This document shows, piece after piece, positions 1 through 8,581 of a stretch of DNA of 14,386 bases. This DNA comes from Entrophospora sp. SA101 (taxonomy: Eukaryota; Glomeromycota; Glomeromycetes; Entrophosporales; Entrophosporaceae), in assembly GCA_958430865.1 (NCBI GenBank), contig CAUDNR010004357.1:39790-54175 (forward strand), read 5' to 3'. Position 1 is the first letter of the stretch. Every line of letters starts with the position of its first letter. Under the pieces are notes generated by a model. That model made no database searches. It was not told where the DNA came from and saw only the letters and a list, made by a program, of their open reading frames with translations. Made by a program: the position numbers and the translations under genes.

Positions 1-262
1 CAGCCCTTCTAATGGTTAATGGTCTGGCCAACCTTTAATTATTAGTTGGGAACCCTTTTAATTATTCAGATACATCTTAAGGGGACACCTTTGAGATATA
101 ATCATTTACATAGAACCTAGGGACCCTTTTATCCAGGAAAATAAAAGTTATTTTTATTATTAATCCTTGACCATAAGTCAGCAGGTAGGCTGTGTGTCAA
201 ACAATAGAATCAACCATAAGTCAGCGGGTAGGCTGTGTGTTGAGCTATAAATAACCTATTAA
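1..262. repeat. Left-edge region with degenerate direct repeats, no gene
   Basis: I see no coding frame here. A loose motif of the form GGGAACCCTTTTAATTATT recurs about four times between 27 and 138 (near 27, 49, 81 and 120) in decaying form. A cleaner pair of 27-bp direct repeats lies at 171-197 and 214-240, differing at one base (A/G) with a 43-bp period. This could be the edge of a dispersed repeat that continues outside the window, but no terminal motif identifies a transposon class. Confidence 0.5.
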
Positions 263-502
263 CTAGGAAACTCGGATTGCATGCTTGCAATGCTTTCTTT
301 TTCTAACATTCATTATTTTTCTTTCTTCTTGGTAAATTTCATAGGTAATCCTTTCTTTTCTTAGATAAGCTTCTAGTGCCTGAGTATCATTTATTTTGAA
401 AATATAAGGGGCAATTTTTTCACCTTGTTCCTTCTTCAAAATACTTCTAATGGTGCTGTAATTTTTGGGTTCCATGGTAGACCTAATGTAAATGAGTTTC
501 AT
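263..502 (-). CDS. Doubtful small hypothetical protein (79 aa)
   Basis: This is an open frame on the minus strand with ATG at 502-500 and a second in-frame ATG ten codons in. The predicted protein is basic and Lys/Glu/Arg-rich (for example EAYLRKERITYEIYQEERK), has no membrane segment or signal peptide, and is not one I recognise. Its residue mix is more protein-like than the simple-sequence frames elsewhere in the window, which is the main argument for it. It could equally be a remnant of a repeat-borne gene, because it abuts the direct repeats at 171-240. A TTACATTAG just inside the first ATG could be a splice acceptor, in which case the true gene would start further upstream. Confidence 0.25.
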   Translation of the reverse strand: MKLIYIRSTMEPKNYSTIRSILKKEQGEKIAPYIFKINDTQALEAYLRKERITYEIYQEERKIMNVRKRKHCKHAIRVS

Positions 503-1131
503 ATTAGTTATTTTTGTCTAGACAAATATCATGACACATTACACCAGTAATACAATTGTGATGTTAATCAAGCACTATTGATCCCTGAAATTCTTGGTAA
601 CACCAATGTTCACTTTGTCTGGTTTTGTTGCAGCATGCCCCATATATCTAAAATATACAATAAAAAATTTGCATGGAATCCAAGACTGCACCACTATGTC
701 AATCATGCTATCAAACTGTTATGTTTGCGCATGATTTAATTTTTTTTTGTGCTAATTTAGGGTCCGTCTTCTTTGCTTATATATCTATTGGTTAATAAAT
801 TTTTAGTTTTTATCATGACACTTTAGTCACTTTATTCAATTTTGATGATCTGCAAGTGTCCCTATACTTTTGATATATATAGTGCAAACATTTTTATTAC
901 CCCTGAATGTCGTGTAATGATTCTCTCGATTTTAATGTTGTGTAACCTACTAACAAATGATTATTGTCGTTTTTTTTATTTTTTTTTTTTTGAAAAAAAA
1001 TATAAATAAATAAAATTCATGTCCCAAGCCTATTTTTAAAAAGGTATGGGCAAAACTGGAAAAAAAACAAAGCAAAAAAAAAAAAACCCAGTCAGAAACA
1101 AAAAAATAAATTCCGCAAAACTCGTGACAAA
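503..1131. other. Intergenic region upstream of the USP gene
   Basis: This is about 630 bp of AT-rich DNA with long A and T runs (around 970-1000 and 1070-1086). I see no supported gene. An open frame on the minus strand across the homopolymers reads as Phe/Lys runs and is judged spurious. The right part probably holds the promoter and 5' UTR of the USP gene. Confidence 0.5.
1001..1010 (+). promoter_or_regulatory. TATA-like box of the USP gene
   Basis: TATAAATAAA lies about 125 bp before the proposed ATG at 1132, a spacing close to that of TATA-like boxes before two other genes here (7300-7307 and 12141-12149). In DNA this AT-rich such matches occur often by chance, so this is only a candidate. 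Confidence 0.3.
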
Positions 1132-4100
1132 ATGAGTGACAACGAAGAGAATCAGCAACAAACAAGTATTATTTAATTATTTGTTTATGATTAAATCATT
1201 TATAATATGGTTGTGTGTTTCGTTATATTAATGTATCGTATAATTCCTTTTTGCAATTCTTGTTTTTATTATTAATATAAAGTTGATTCAGATGCACAAA
1301 ATACAACTTGCCCTCATATTAAAGATGCCATTAGTTTAGAAAATATAGAAGGTCCGATAGAAAAGCTTAGCTCCAACTTACAATGTGAAGTATGGTGCAC
1401 ATTTTCTTATAAATATATTATTCTTTTTCGTATACCTCATAATAATAATATATTTTTTTTTCTTTTCTAAATTATTGATTAGACATGTTCTGGTGGTAAT
1501 ACTAAGGAAACAGACAATCTCTCAATGAAAACATCAAATTCATCTGGTAGCGAACACACGTTAGTTGATGATTCGTCACCAAATACCGAACCAGATCCAA
1601 TATCTGCTCGAAGTCTTCTTTTATGTCTTAGCTGTGGTCAACTGAACTGTGGTCGTGATGATTCCAAACACGCGCTCGCTCACTACGGTGAAAGTAAAGA
1701 ACATTTTATTGCGATTAATATCAAAACTTTTGATGTTTGGTAAGCAATAATAATAATTATTATTATTATTTATTATTATATAAATTGTTTAAAATGTCTG
1801 TGCTTGCTAATAATTTTATTATTGTTAATTTATTAAAATTAGGTGTTATGCATGTGATGATAATCCATCAAATCTAACAGAAGATCAATCTCAAACTATT
1901 GATAAAGTACAATCGTTAATTCGTGAAGCTTCAGAATCAAAAGATATTGAAATTGAAGGTATTATAATTATTATATTTTTGAACGGACATCACTATTCTA
2001 AATAAATAAATATAAAATATACGCTTACACTGCCTTTTTTATTTTTATGTATACTACTAGAAACACCGAATGAACTAATAAAAAAATCAATTAAAAATAA
2101 ATACCGAATCACAGCACCAGGATTACAAAATCTTGGTAACACTTGCTTCTTTAATTCTTTAATGCAGGTTAGTTGTGCATTAAATATATTTTATTTATCT
2201 TTTCCTCCAAAAAGCCACATTTATAAATTTCCTTTTTTTTAAAAAAATTATTTACTAGGTTGTCGCAGCAACATCAGTCCTTCATGATATTCTTGACCCA
2301 TCAAATCCTTATTATAATCCTCCACTAGTATCATATAAAAAATGCCCTGCTGCTACAAGTGAGGATGTTGGTCCGTTAACAGATAATTTCAAATCATTTC
2401 TAGATATGATGTGGAAACAACATGATGGAACTGTAAATCCAAAAAATTTGTTCCAAGAAATTTCAAGAAAATGGCAGCAATTTAGAGGATGGAGACAACA
2501 AGACAGCCAAGAAGTAATGCGATATTTATTTGATGGCATAAAAAGTGAAGAATTCGAGGTAAATAAACAAATTGGACCATTGGTGATTATTATTATTGTT
2601 TGATAATAGTTAGTAATTTATTAATTTATTAATTATTTATTATTTGTACTTTAGTTAATAAAAAAATTATTAGCTCATAAAAAAGATGATATAGTAATGG
2701 AGGATGGAGAGGTAGGGGAAGAAGATAATGATGACAATGATGATGATGACGATGATGATAATGGTGATGACGATGATGACGTTGAGGGTAAATAAATATA
2801 TTCAAATGTCTATGTAATTTAATATTTTCTTCTTGGGCATAATTAAAGTATAAAAACTGTTAATAATTGATAGTCGATGAAATATCATCTCAAGGTTCTA
2901 TAAATCAAAAAGAAAAGGATAAATCATCAGTTCAAAAATACGAATCTTTTATTGATGCATGTTTCGGTGGAAAATTAGTTAGTGTTATCGTTTGCGATAC
3001 TTGTGATAACGTAAGTATTTTGCTTAATAATTAGTGTAATTATTTAACTACAAATTTACAGGTACATTTACGCAATTTTTATTATTATTTATTTAATAGT
3101 GTTCTTATTCATATGAAGAATTTTTGGATGTCTCATTACCAATAAAATCACCAAATCAGACAGAATCTCAAGTTAATATTAATTTTAACTTATATTACTG
3201 ATTTTTTTTAATTGGTTTGTTTTGTATAAAATATTAACGCGCAAACATTATTTTTTACTACTTATCATCATCATCATCATCATAATAATTATTATTTTAA
3301 GAAATATACGAATGAGAGTACCACTTATTATAGCACATATGACAGTAGATATGGCTCGCGAGATGATAATTCATCGCCACATAGTAGTGGTGGTGACGCT
3401 GATATTGGCGATGATGGTGATGCAATAGTGGAGTCAGATGATAATGACGGACAACAAAAAAAATTTGATAACGAGACAAAACCTTCAGCCAAATCAATAA
3501 AGCGTAAAAAAAGAAATAAATTATTATTACGAGAGAGTCATTCTAATAATAATAACAATAATAAAAACATATATAGCGATAATAATAATGGTAACAGTTT
3601 TAGTTATGGTAGTTACAGTTATAATAATTACTTTTCTTCTTCTTCTATTAAAGAAAATGATATATCGTTGATTGATTGTCTTAATAGTTTTATGAGAGTA
3701 GAAACTTTAGAAGGTGATAATGCTTTTGCTTGTGGAAATTGTTGGCAAATAAAAGAAAAAAGAGAGAAAAAATTAAAACAACAAAAATTGCAAGAGCAGC
3801 AAAAACAACAACAGGAAATTATTCGGAAAGTTGAAGATGCTGATGTAATAGATAATGGGGAAGAACATAGAGAAATGATTGAAGAGCAAGCTAATAAAAA
3901 TAGTAATAATGATGATGATGATGATAAAAATGATGATTTTAATAATGATGATGTTGTTGTTGTTAACGATAATAATGATAACAATTATAATAAAGTTGAA
4001 GAAACAGACGATATGATTATTATTCGAACAACACCTGATCATAACAAACATGAACCAAATGATGCTGAGGATTCACTGAATCGTGGCGGCAATAATGATT

Positions 4101-5242
4101 ATAATGGTGATGGGACTGTTAATGGTGAAGAAGAAGTTGAAGGGTCAGATGATAAAATGATTATTAGTCAAACGGCATCTATTGATGTTGAGAATCCATT
4201 AAATCATGATGATAATGATTCTAATAATAATAGTTGTAATGTAGTTAATAGTAGAAGTGCCGATAATAATAATGTTTATAGCACGTTTAATAGTAATAGT
4301 AATAATAACAATGATCATAGTGATAGTGGTGACAATAACAGTAATGATGATTATAGTGTCAACGACTGTAGTATGTTTGGTGCTAGTAGTAATAACAATA
4401 ATAATTCATCTAGTACATATAATACTCCTTTACCACATCCATCGTCAGACACTTCAAATCATAATGAAATGATCATATCCACAGAATCATCATCGTCATC
4501 ATTGATGGAAAAAGAGAGAGAAAGAGAAAGAGAAAGAACAACGGCAAGAGAAAAATCAAGATCAAAATCACCGCCAAAACGAGAAAAGTTTAAATTGCAA
4601 AAAGCCTATAAACGGTATTTATTCGCTTCATTACCACCAGTGTTAGTATTTCATCTGAAAAGATTTCAACAAGTTGGTAGTAGATGGTCGATGCACATGA
4701 AAAAAATAGATGATTTTGTTTCGTTTGAAGAGGAAATAGATGTTGGCGAGTTTGTCGTACCACCAGAAATCGAGGAAGACGAAGAGGAAGAATCAGATGG
4801 TACGGATGCTGATGATGATAGTAATAATAATTATAAAAGATATAAGGCAGACGAAATTTCGAATGATGATCAGGTGGAGGATGATGATGCAAAAGATCTT
4901 AAAAAACAACAGCAACAAAATAAATTAATAGAGCAGCCATCACAATCTACTAAATATAGATTGTATGGAGTTGTTGTGCATTTAGGAAGTTTATTTAATG
5001 GACATTATATAGCATTTGTGCTATCTAGGAATATTGTTGGCGAGGGAGAGCAAACTGGCTTACCGAATCTATCGTATGATGATCGGCGTACAGTTAATGA
5101 GATACATAAACAAGCAGTTAAAACTGGCGATGGACACCGACAATGGATTTATTGTAGTGATAGTTCAGTGAGAAGTGCTACAGTTGAAGAAGCGCTTTCG
5201 AGTGGTGCTTATCTATTATTCTATGAACGTGTTAACGAATGA
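1132..5242 (+). CDS. USP16: Ubiquitin carboxyl-terminal hydrolase, USP16/USP45-like, 10 exons
   Basis: This is a cysteine protease that removes ubiquitin from proteins; human USP16 acts on histone H2A. Proposed exons are 1132-1165, 1283-1389, 1483-1739, 1843-1958, 2061-2167, 2259-2558, 2655-2787, 2874-3010, 3100-3171 and 3302-5242. All introns are GT..AG, phases agree, and the sum is 3204 nt (1067 aa). Residues 21-137 form a complete ZnF-UBP domain (C21, H23, C46, C49, C95, C98, C103, H110, H114, H121, C134, C137). The Cys box GLQNLGNTCFFNSLMQ has nucleophile C200. QQDSQEVMRYLFDG at 287-300 is typical of the USP16/45 clade. Zinc-ribbon CxxC pairs are C392/C395 and C565/C568. LPPVLVFHLKRF lies near 865, the His box GHYIAFV has H989, and D1041 in YCSDSSV is the likely third catalytic residue. 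The start has A at -3. The least certain junction is intron 9 (donor GTTAAT at 3172). Asn/Asp-rich insertions make the protein longer than usual. The symbol is by clade only; USP45 is the alternative. Confidence 0.9.
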
Positions 5243-5258
5243 ATGAATGAATGAATGA
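5237..5258 (+). repeat. GAAT tetranucleotide repeat across the USP stop codon
   Basis: Five and a half copies of GAAT run from 5237 to 5258. The stop codon TGA (5240-5242) is part of the array, and a second TGA in the same frame follows at 5252-5254. Confidence 0.8.
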
Positions 5259-5500
5259 TCAATTGAATGAACGATTTGATTATATTGATGATGATTAGAG
5301 TTTAGTTGTAATTTATTTATTATTCATTCTTTCTTCATATTTCTGTTTTTTTTCTCATTTTTTCTTTTAAATAAAAAAAGAAAAAATTTGTTGCACAAAT
5401 AGATGTTATACATAAATTCACAAATAAAATTTTTCATGATAATCTTAATAAAACATAATAAACAAAATAAAACAAAAATAAAACAATATAAAAATCAAAA
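5243..5500. other. Spacer between USP and the 256-aa gene, with poly(A)-type signals
   Basis: This 258-bp AT-rich spacer between two co-oriented genes contains several AATAAA-type hexamers (near 5370, 5424, 5446 and later) that could serve 3' end formation of the USP transcript. The last 60 bp before the next ATG are almost pure A with scattered pyrimidines, as expected for a short 5' leader. Confidence 0.45.
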
Positions 5501-6271
5501 ATGAATTATACGCCAAGTATAACAAGAATAGTACTTCATTTATTATCAACAAAAGGACCAAGAAATACAAGACAATTATCGGAAGAAATACCTAACTATA
5601 CAGAAAAACTTAGATCTGTTAGTTTTTTGAAAAAAGGTATTTTGAATGGTATGAAGGCCAATAAGTTCATTATAAAAAAATACTCGCACGAAGAAAAGGA
5701 TTATTTGTGGTATATCAATAATGAGAAAGTAAAATCTGAAAATTATCGAGAGTTGAAAACACCGGAAGAAGTTAAACGAATAGTTGAGGCGAGAATAAAA
5801 GAACGAGAATATTTGGATATAAAAAATCCAAGAAAAATATCACTAGAAAATATCGTTGCACATGAAAATAATAACAATAATGATTATAAGAGATATAAAA
5901 TCAATGACAATAAGATTAGCAAGTATAATAATAATAATAAGAAGGATAAGAATATATTTTCATCGTTATCATCGCCATTATCATTTTTCACAAACAAACA
6001 ATTTGACGATGAAAAAAGAAAACAATTAGTAGGAGATGGTGATGTAGGAGGGGAAGAAGGAGAAACATCAATTATTGGATTGGAAGATGATGATGAATTA
6101 ATAATTAAAAGTGGAAAAGAATTAGATAAAGAAATCAAAGAAGAAAAGAAATTATTGAGACGACAAGAAAGATATAATAAGGATAGGAATAAGCCTAAGA
6201 ATGACACTAACACTACCACCAAGACTAATACTAGGGCTAAGAGTAGGGCTAAGAATAGGAGTGATAATTAA
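5501..6271 (+). CDS. Unrecognised basic 256-aa protein, possible winged-helix N-terminus
   Basis: This is an intronless frame whose ATG follows an A-rich leader (A at -3). I do not recognise the family. Residues 1-75 look folded: a hydrophobic helix (ITRIVLHLLSTKG), a helix-turn segment (NTRQLSEEIPNY), a longer helix (VSFLKKGILNGMKANKFII) and a strand pair ending in DYLWYIN. That order resembles a winged helix-turn-helix, but this is inference from pattern only. Residues 80-120 are charged and helical (KTPEEVKRIVEARIKEREY). The remainder is low-complexity, with Asn and Asp runs, then an acidic Gly/Glu stretch and a Lys/Arg/Thr/Asn-rich tail with RAKSRAKNR near the C-terminus that could bind nucleic acid or act as a nuclear signal. 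No signal peptide or membrane segment is seen. It lies 258 bp after the USP stop on the same strand and converges with the SNARE gene. Confidence 0.65.
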   Translation: MNYTPSITRIVLHLLSTKGPRNTRQLSEEIPNYTEKLRSVSFLKKGILNGMKANKFIIKKYSHEEKDYLWYINNEKVKSENYRELKTPEEVKRIVEARIKEREYLDIKNPRKISLENIVAHENNNNNDYKRYKINDNKISKYNNNNKKDKNIFSSLSSPLSFFTNKQFDDEKRKQLVGDGDVGGEEGETSIIGLEDDDELIIKSGKELDKEIKEEKKLLRRQERYNKDRNKPKNDTNTTTKTNTRAKSRAKNRSDN

Positions 6272-6584
6272 TATTATTGGAACGAATAGATTAAATAATT
6301 ATTTTATTGATATTAAAATAATTAATTTTATTAATATATTAAAAATAATTAGATATAAATTATAATATTACATAATTACTAGTATTAAAAAATAAATTAT
6401 ATACAAAACTACTCTACCCTACCCTACTTTTTACCACCATTATTACCAAATAATATATTTTCTATTATAATGAGAAGGTCTTTTGAGAAGAGGTGGAAAT
6501 TTATAGTGTGAAATGATGTATGTACAGATGTTATTGTTATTATTATTATACAGTTTGATGAATTTTGGTGTCAACCAATGAAAA
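6272..6584. terminator. Convergent 3' intergenic region
   Basis: This 313-bp AT-rich gap lies between two genes that point at each other, so it should hold both 3' ends. AATAAA-type signals occur near 6390 on the plus strand. A pyrimidine tract with a five-base period (CTACCCTACCCTAC, about 6411-6424) interrupts the AT-rich sequence. I see no gene. Confidence 0.35.
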
Positions 6585-7147
6585 TTAAATTTTATTTTGA
6601 GCTTTAAGAACAATTGGAACTATTATTTACATTAACACATTTGGAAAAAAAATTTTATTTTTAATAAATTATTTTTATTTTTTCAATTAAGAAATTTAAG
6701 AAAATATTGAATTTACCAATTATGGCTGTTAAAATCAAGATTCCTACAGTTGTCAAGATAATTATCATCTTTGTATTCTTCCACCACAATTGATTCTTTA
6801 CCTTTTTTGATTGACTTTTAATTGATTCATTAAAAATCACTAAAATAAAAAATTAAAATTAAAAAACAGTTTTCTCAAAAAAAAAAAAAAAAATCAAAAA
6901 AAAAAATCAATATTGTACATGATTGTCCTTCCTCTAATATTTTTTCTTTCTTTGCCATGTCTTCTATAGTTTTTTCTATTCCATCTTTTATGCTATCTAT
7001 TTTATCTTGTAGATAATTGTTTTTTCCTTCTCTTGATTGTAAACCAATTTGTTCTAAATGTGCCGCTTTAATAGGTTTTTTAAGCGGATATGGATCATAA
7101 AGTTCAACAATTTCTGTTTGTTCGAATACTGACCTAAATGAGTGCAT
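6585..7147 (-). CDS. Tail-anchored VAMP/synaptobrevin-like SNARE, 3 exons, 128 aa
   Basis: A vesicle R-SNARE-like protein expected to sit in a membrane by its C-terminus and take part in membrane fusion. Exons on the minus strand are 7147-6919, 6839-6717 and 6619-6585. The introns (79 and 97 bp) are GT..AG, both in phase 1, and the sum is 387 nt. Residues 1-43 are a short N-terminal region without a longin domain. Residues 44-94 form a charged amphipathic helix beginning YLQDKIDSIKDGIEKTIEDM. The hallmark is LWWKNTK at 94-100, the juxtamembrane motif of synaptobrevins, followed by a hydrophobic stretch (101-122) and a short basic tail ending KAQNKI. Exon 3 extends the anchor and supplies the stop, which supports the splice model. 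Oddities are Lys (K67) where R-SNAREs have the zero-layer Arg, and about five residues fewer than synaptobrevin between that position and WW. It could be a diverged Snc/VAMP paralogue. ATTTAG just inside the ATG might be an acceptor of a longer upstream form. Confidence 0.65.
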
Positions 7148-7299
7148 ATAGATAACATGAAAAAAAATATATTAGCAACATATTTCAACGAAAAAATCTA
7201 ACTGAGAGAGAAAGAAATTAAAACGAATTTTCACATTTTTTTTTAATTTTGAAATTAAAATAAATTCAATCACACGCATTATTTTATTATATTCGCGCG

Positions 7300-7307
7300 T
7301 TTATATA
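7300..7307 (-). promoter_or_regulatory. TATA-like box of the SNARE gene
   Basis: TATATAAA on the minus strand lies about 155 bp upstream of the ATG at 7147 and is followed by a GC-containing CGCGCG patch, which is rare in this DNA. It is a candidate core promoter only. Confidence 0.3.
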
Positions 7308-7382
7308 AATTTTTTTCTGAATTTGGAGACAAATATACAAATTTTATAGAAATAGGAATATTTCAAAGATGATCTATGATCT

Positions 7383-7408
7383 GCTAAGCCATGAAATAAA
7401 GGCTTAGC
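7383..7408. repeat. Short perfect hairpin
   Basis: GCTAAGCC and GGCTTAGC form a perfect 8-bp stem around a 10-base loop. No T-run follows and no gene lies beside it, so no role can be assigned. Confidence 0.5.
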
Positions 7409-8581
7409 TATATAGCACATTTAAATTTAAAGAAAAAAAATTTTATAATTTTTAATACCTGTTATTATTACCTGTTATTTTATTATATATAACAATCATG
7501 TCTTGTATAGCACCAACTTATTTTACAATATTTTTACTAGCAAAAAAAAAAAATTATATTATGATTTTAAATCAGCCTATTAGGATACCGAATGGTACCA
7601 TTTTTTTTTTTTATTCTACTATATATTCCATGGGCTCACACTTGCACAAGATCCCATTCTAGATGCTTGAGAGAGGGAAACCAAGGTTTACAAAATAGAG
7701 CAAATAACGTTATGTGATTATTAAAGAAGATTTACTCTTGTGAACCGATTTTTTCCCATACTGATAACATTTTTACTTGACGTAAATAAATGAAATAAGA
7801 TATCATAATTTGAAGAAATCATAAGAAATAGTTTTTTATTAGCCAGCAGCATTACTATAAGAGGAAATTAAATATTAATTTTATTGAAATCATCAGAAGA
7901 TAGCAACTTTTAACGAAGAATAGTTAATTGAAACTAATTTCATCGAAATCTTTCTTGATCATAATTCATTACAAATCCTCCGTTACGTTATCAATAGAAA
8001 AAAATAAAAAATAAGCGATATTTTTATGAAATCGACAACATATGGATGAAATGATCAAGTTTGATAAAAGTTTGTAGCTCTATACGAAAAAACATTTGGT
8101 AAAGTATAACGATAAAAGGGCAATGAAATCATTTGATGAGTTAAATAAAGTGACGCGTGGTTTATTGGACAGAGACTTTACGGACACATTTCTTTCGAGC
8201 ATAATGGTTGTAGACAATAAAATTTTTTTTAAAGATGTAATGTTCAATTGGATAAAACGCACTTGTTGATTCAAAATTTGTTTTTTAAATTGTTGGGGAA
8301 TTGGCTTCCAGGTTGACTTCAACAAAACCATATAATTATCTATATGTGTCGTTAATAGAAACATCCAAAAACTATTGTAACTAATTATTAAAGGACAACG
8401 CCATCATCAAAAAAAGCACGGATTCACTAAATCGTGAATAAGAACGTTAAGGGTTTACCATTGTAATTGATAAAACTGAAATTACCACAGAATTATGTAA
8501 CGCGAAATCTTGTGCTTTTTTAAAAATTAAATTTTTTTTTTCAAAATTCCTACTAGTATTTCGTCCTTGGAAAGTGTATGA

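Larger units (their letters stand above)
7148..8581. other. 1.4-kb region without a recognisable gene
   Basis: This stretch is AT-rich and mostly featureless. It holds the candidate promoter of the SNARE gene at its left end, a short perfect hairpin at 7383-7408, a 10-bp inverted pair at 8410-8419 and 8512-8521, and a weak coding-like stretch around 8077-8269. That stretch is open on the plus strand, with an ATG at 8123 giving 48 codons, and on the minus strand from 8364 to 8080. Neither reading resembles a protein I know, so I do not call a gene. Confidence 0.5.

Noticed and set aside
950..1165. Open frame on the minus strand rich in Phe and Lys
   Set aside because: It reads through poly-A/poly-T runs and covers the TATA-like region, leader and first exon of the USP gene. 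Its composition is that of homopolymer translation.
3222..3428. Open frame on the plus strand with long Ile runs, and a His-rich minus-strand frame at 3297-3497
   Set aside because: They come from the CAT/ATC and AAT simple repeats of USP intron 9 and the start of exon 10 in other frames.
3628..4892. Several Ser/Leu/Ile/His-rich frames on both strands inside USP exon 10
   Set aside because: They are shadows of the Asn/Asp-rich coding repeats of the USP gene, which carries clear catalytic motifs in its own frame.
5884..6222. Leu/Ser-rich minus-strand frame opposite the 256-aa gene
   Set aside because: It is the complement of Lys/Glu/Asn-rich codons and the hydrophobicity is an artefact of that. 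The plus-strand frame has a better start and a folded-looking N-terminus.
7621..7740. Relatively GC-rich patch considered as a tRNA or other RNA gene
   Set aside because: No acceptor stem or T-loop motif of the GTTCGAATC type could be placed, so no RNA gene is called.
8080..8364. 94-codon minus-strand frame and overlapping 48-codon plus-strand frame
   Set aside because: I found no recognisable motif, no promoter context and no splice extension on either strand. Either could be a decayed coding remnant but cannot be supported.
8410..8521. 10-bp inverted pair AAAAAAGCAC / GTGCTTTTTT as possible transposon ends
   Set aside because: The arms are mostly homopolymer, so pairing by chance is likely, and no target duplication is visible.
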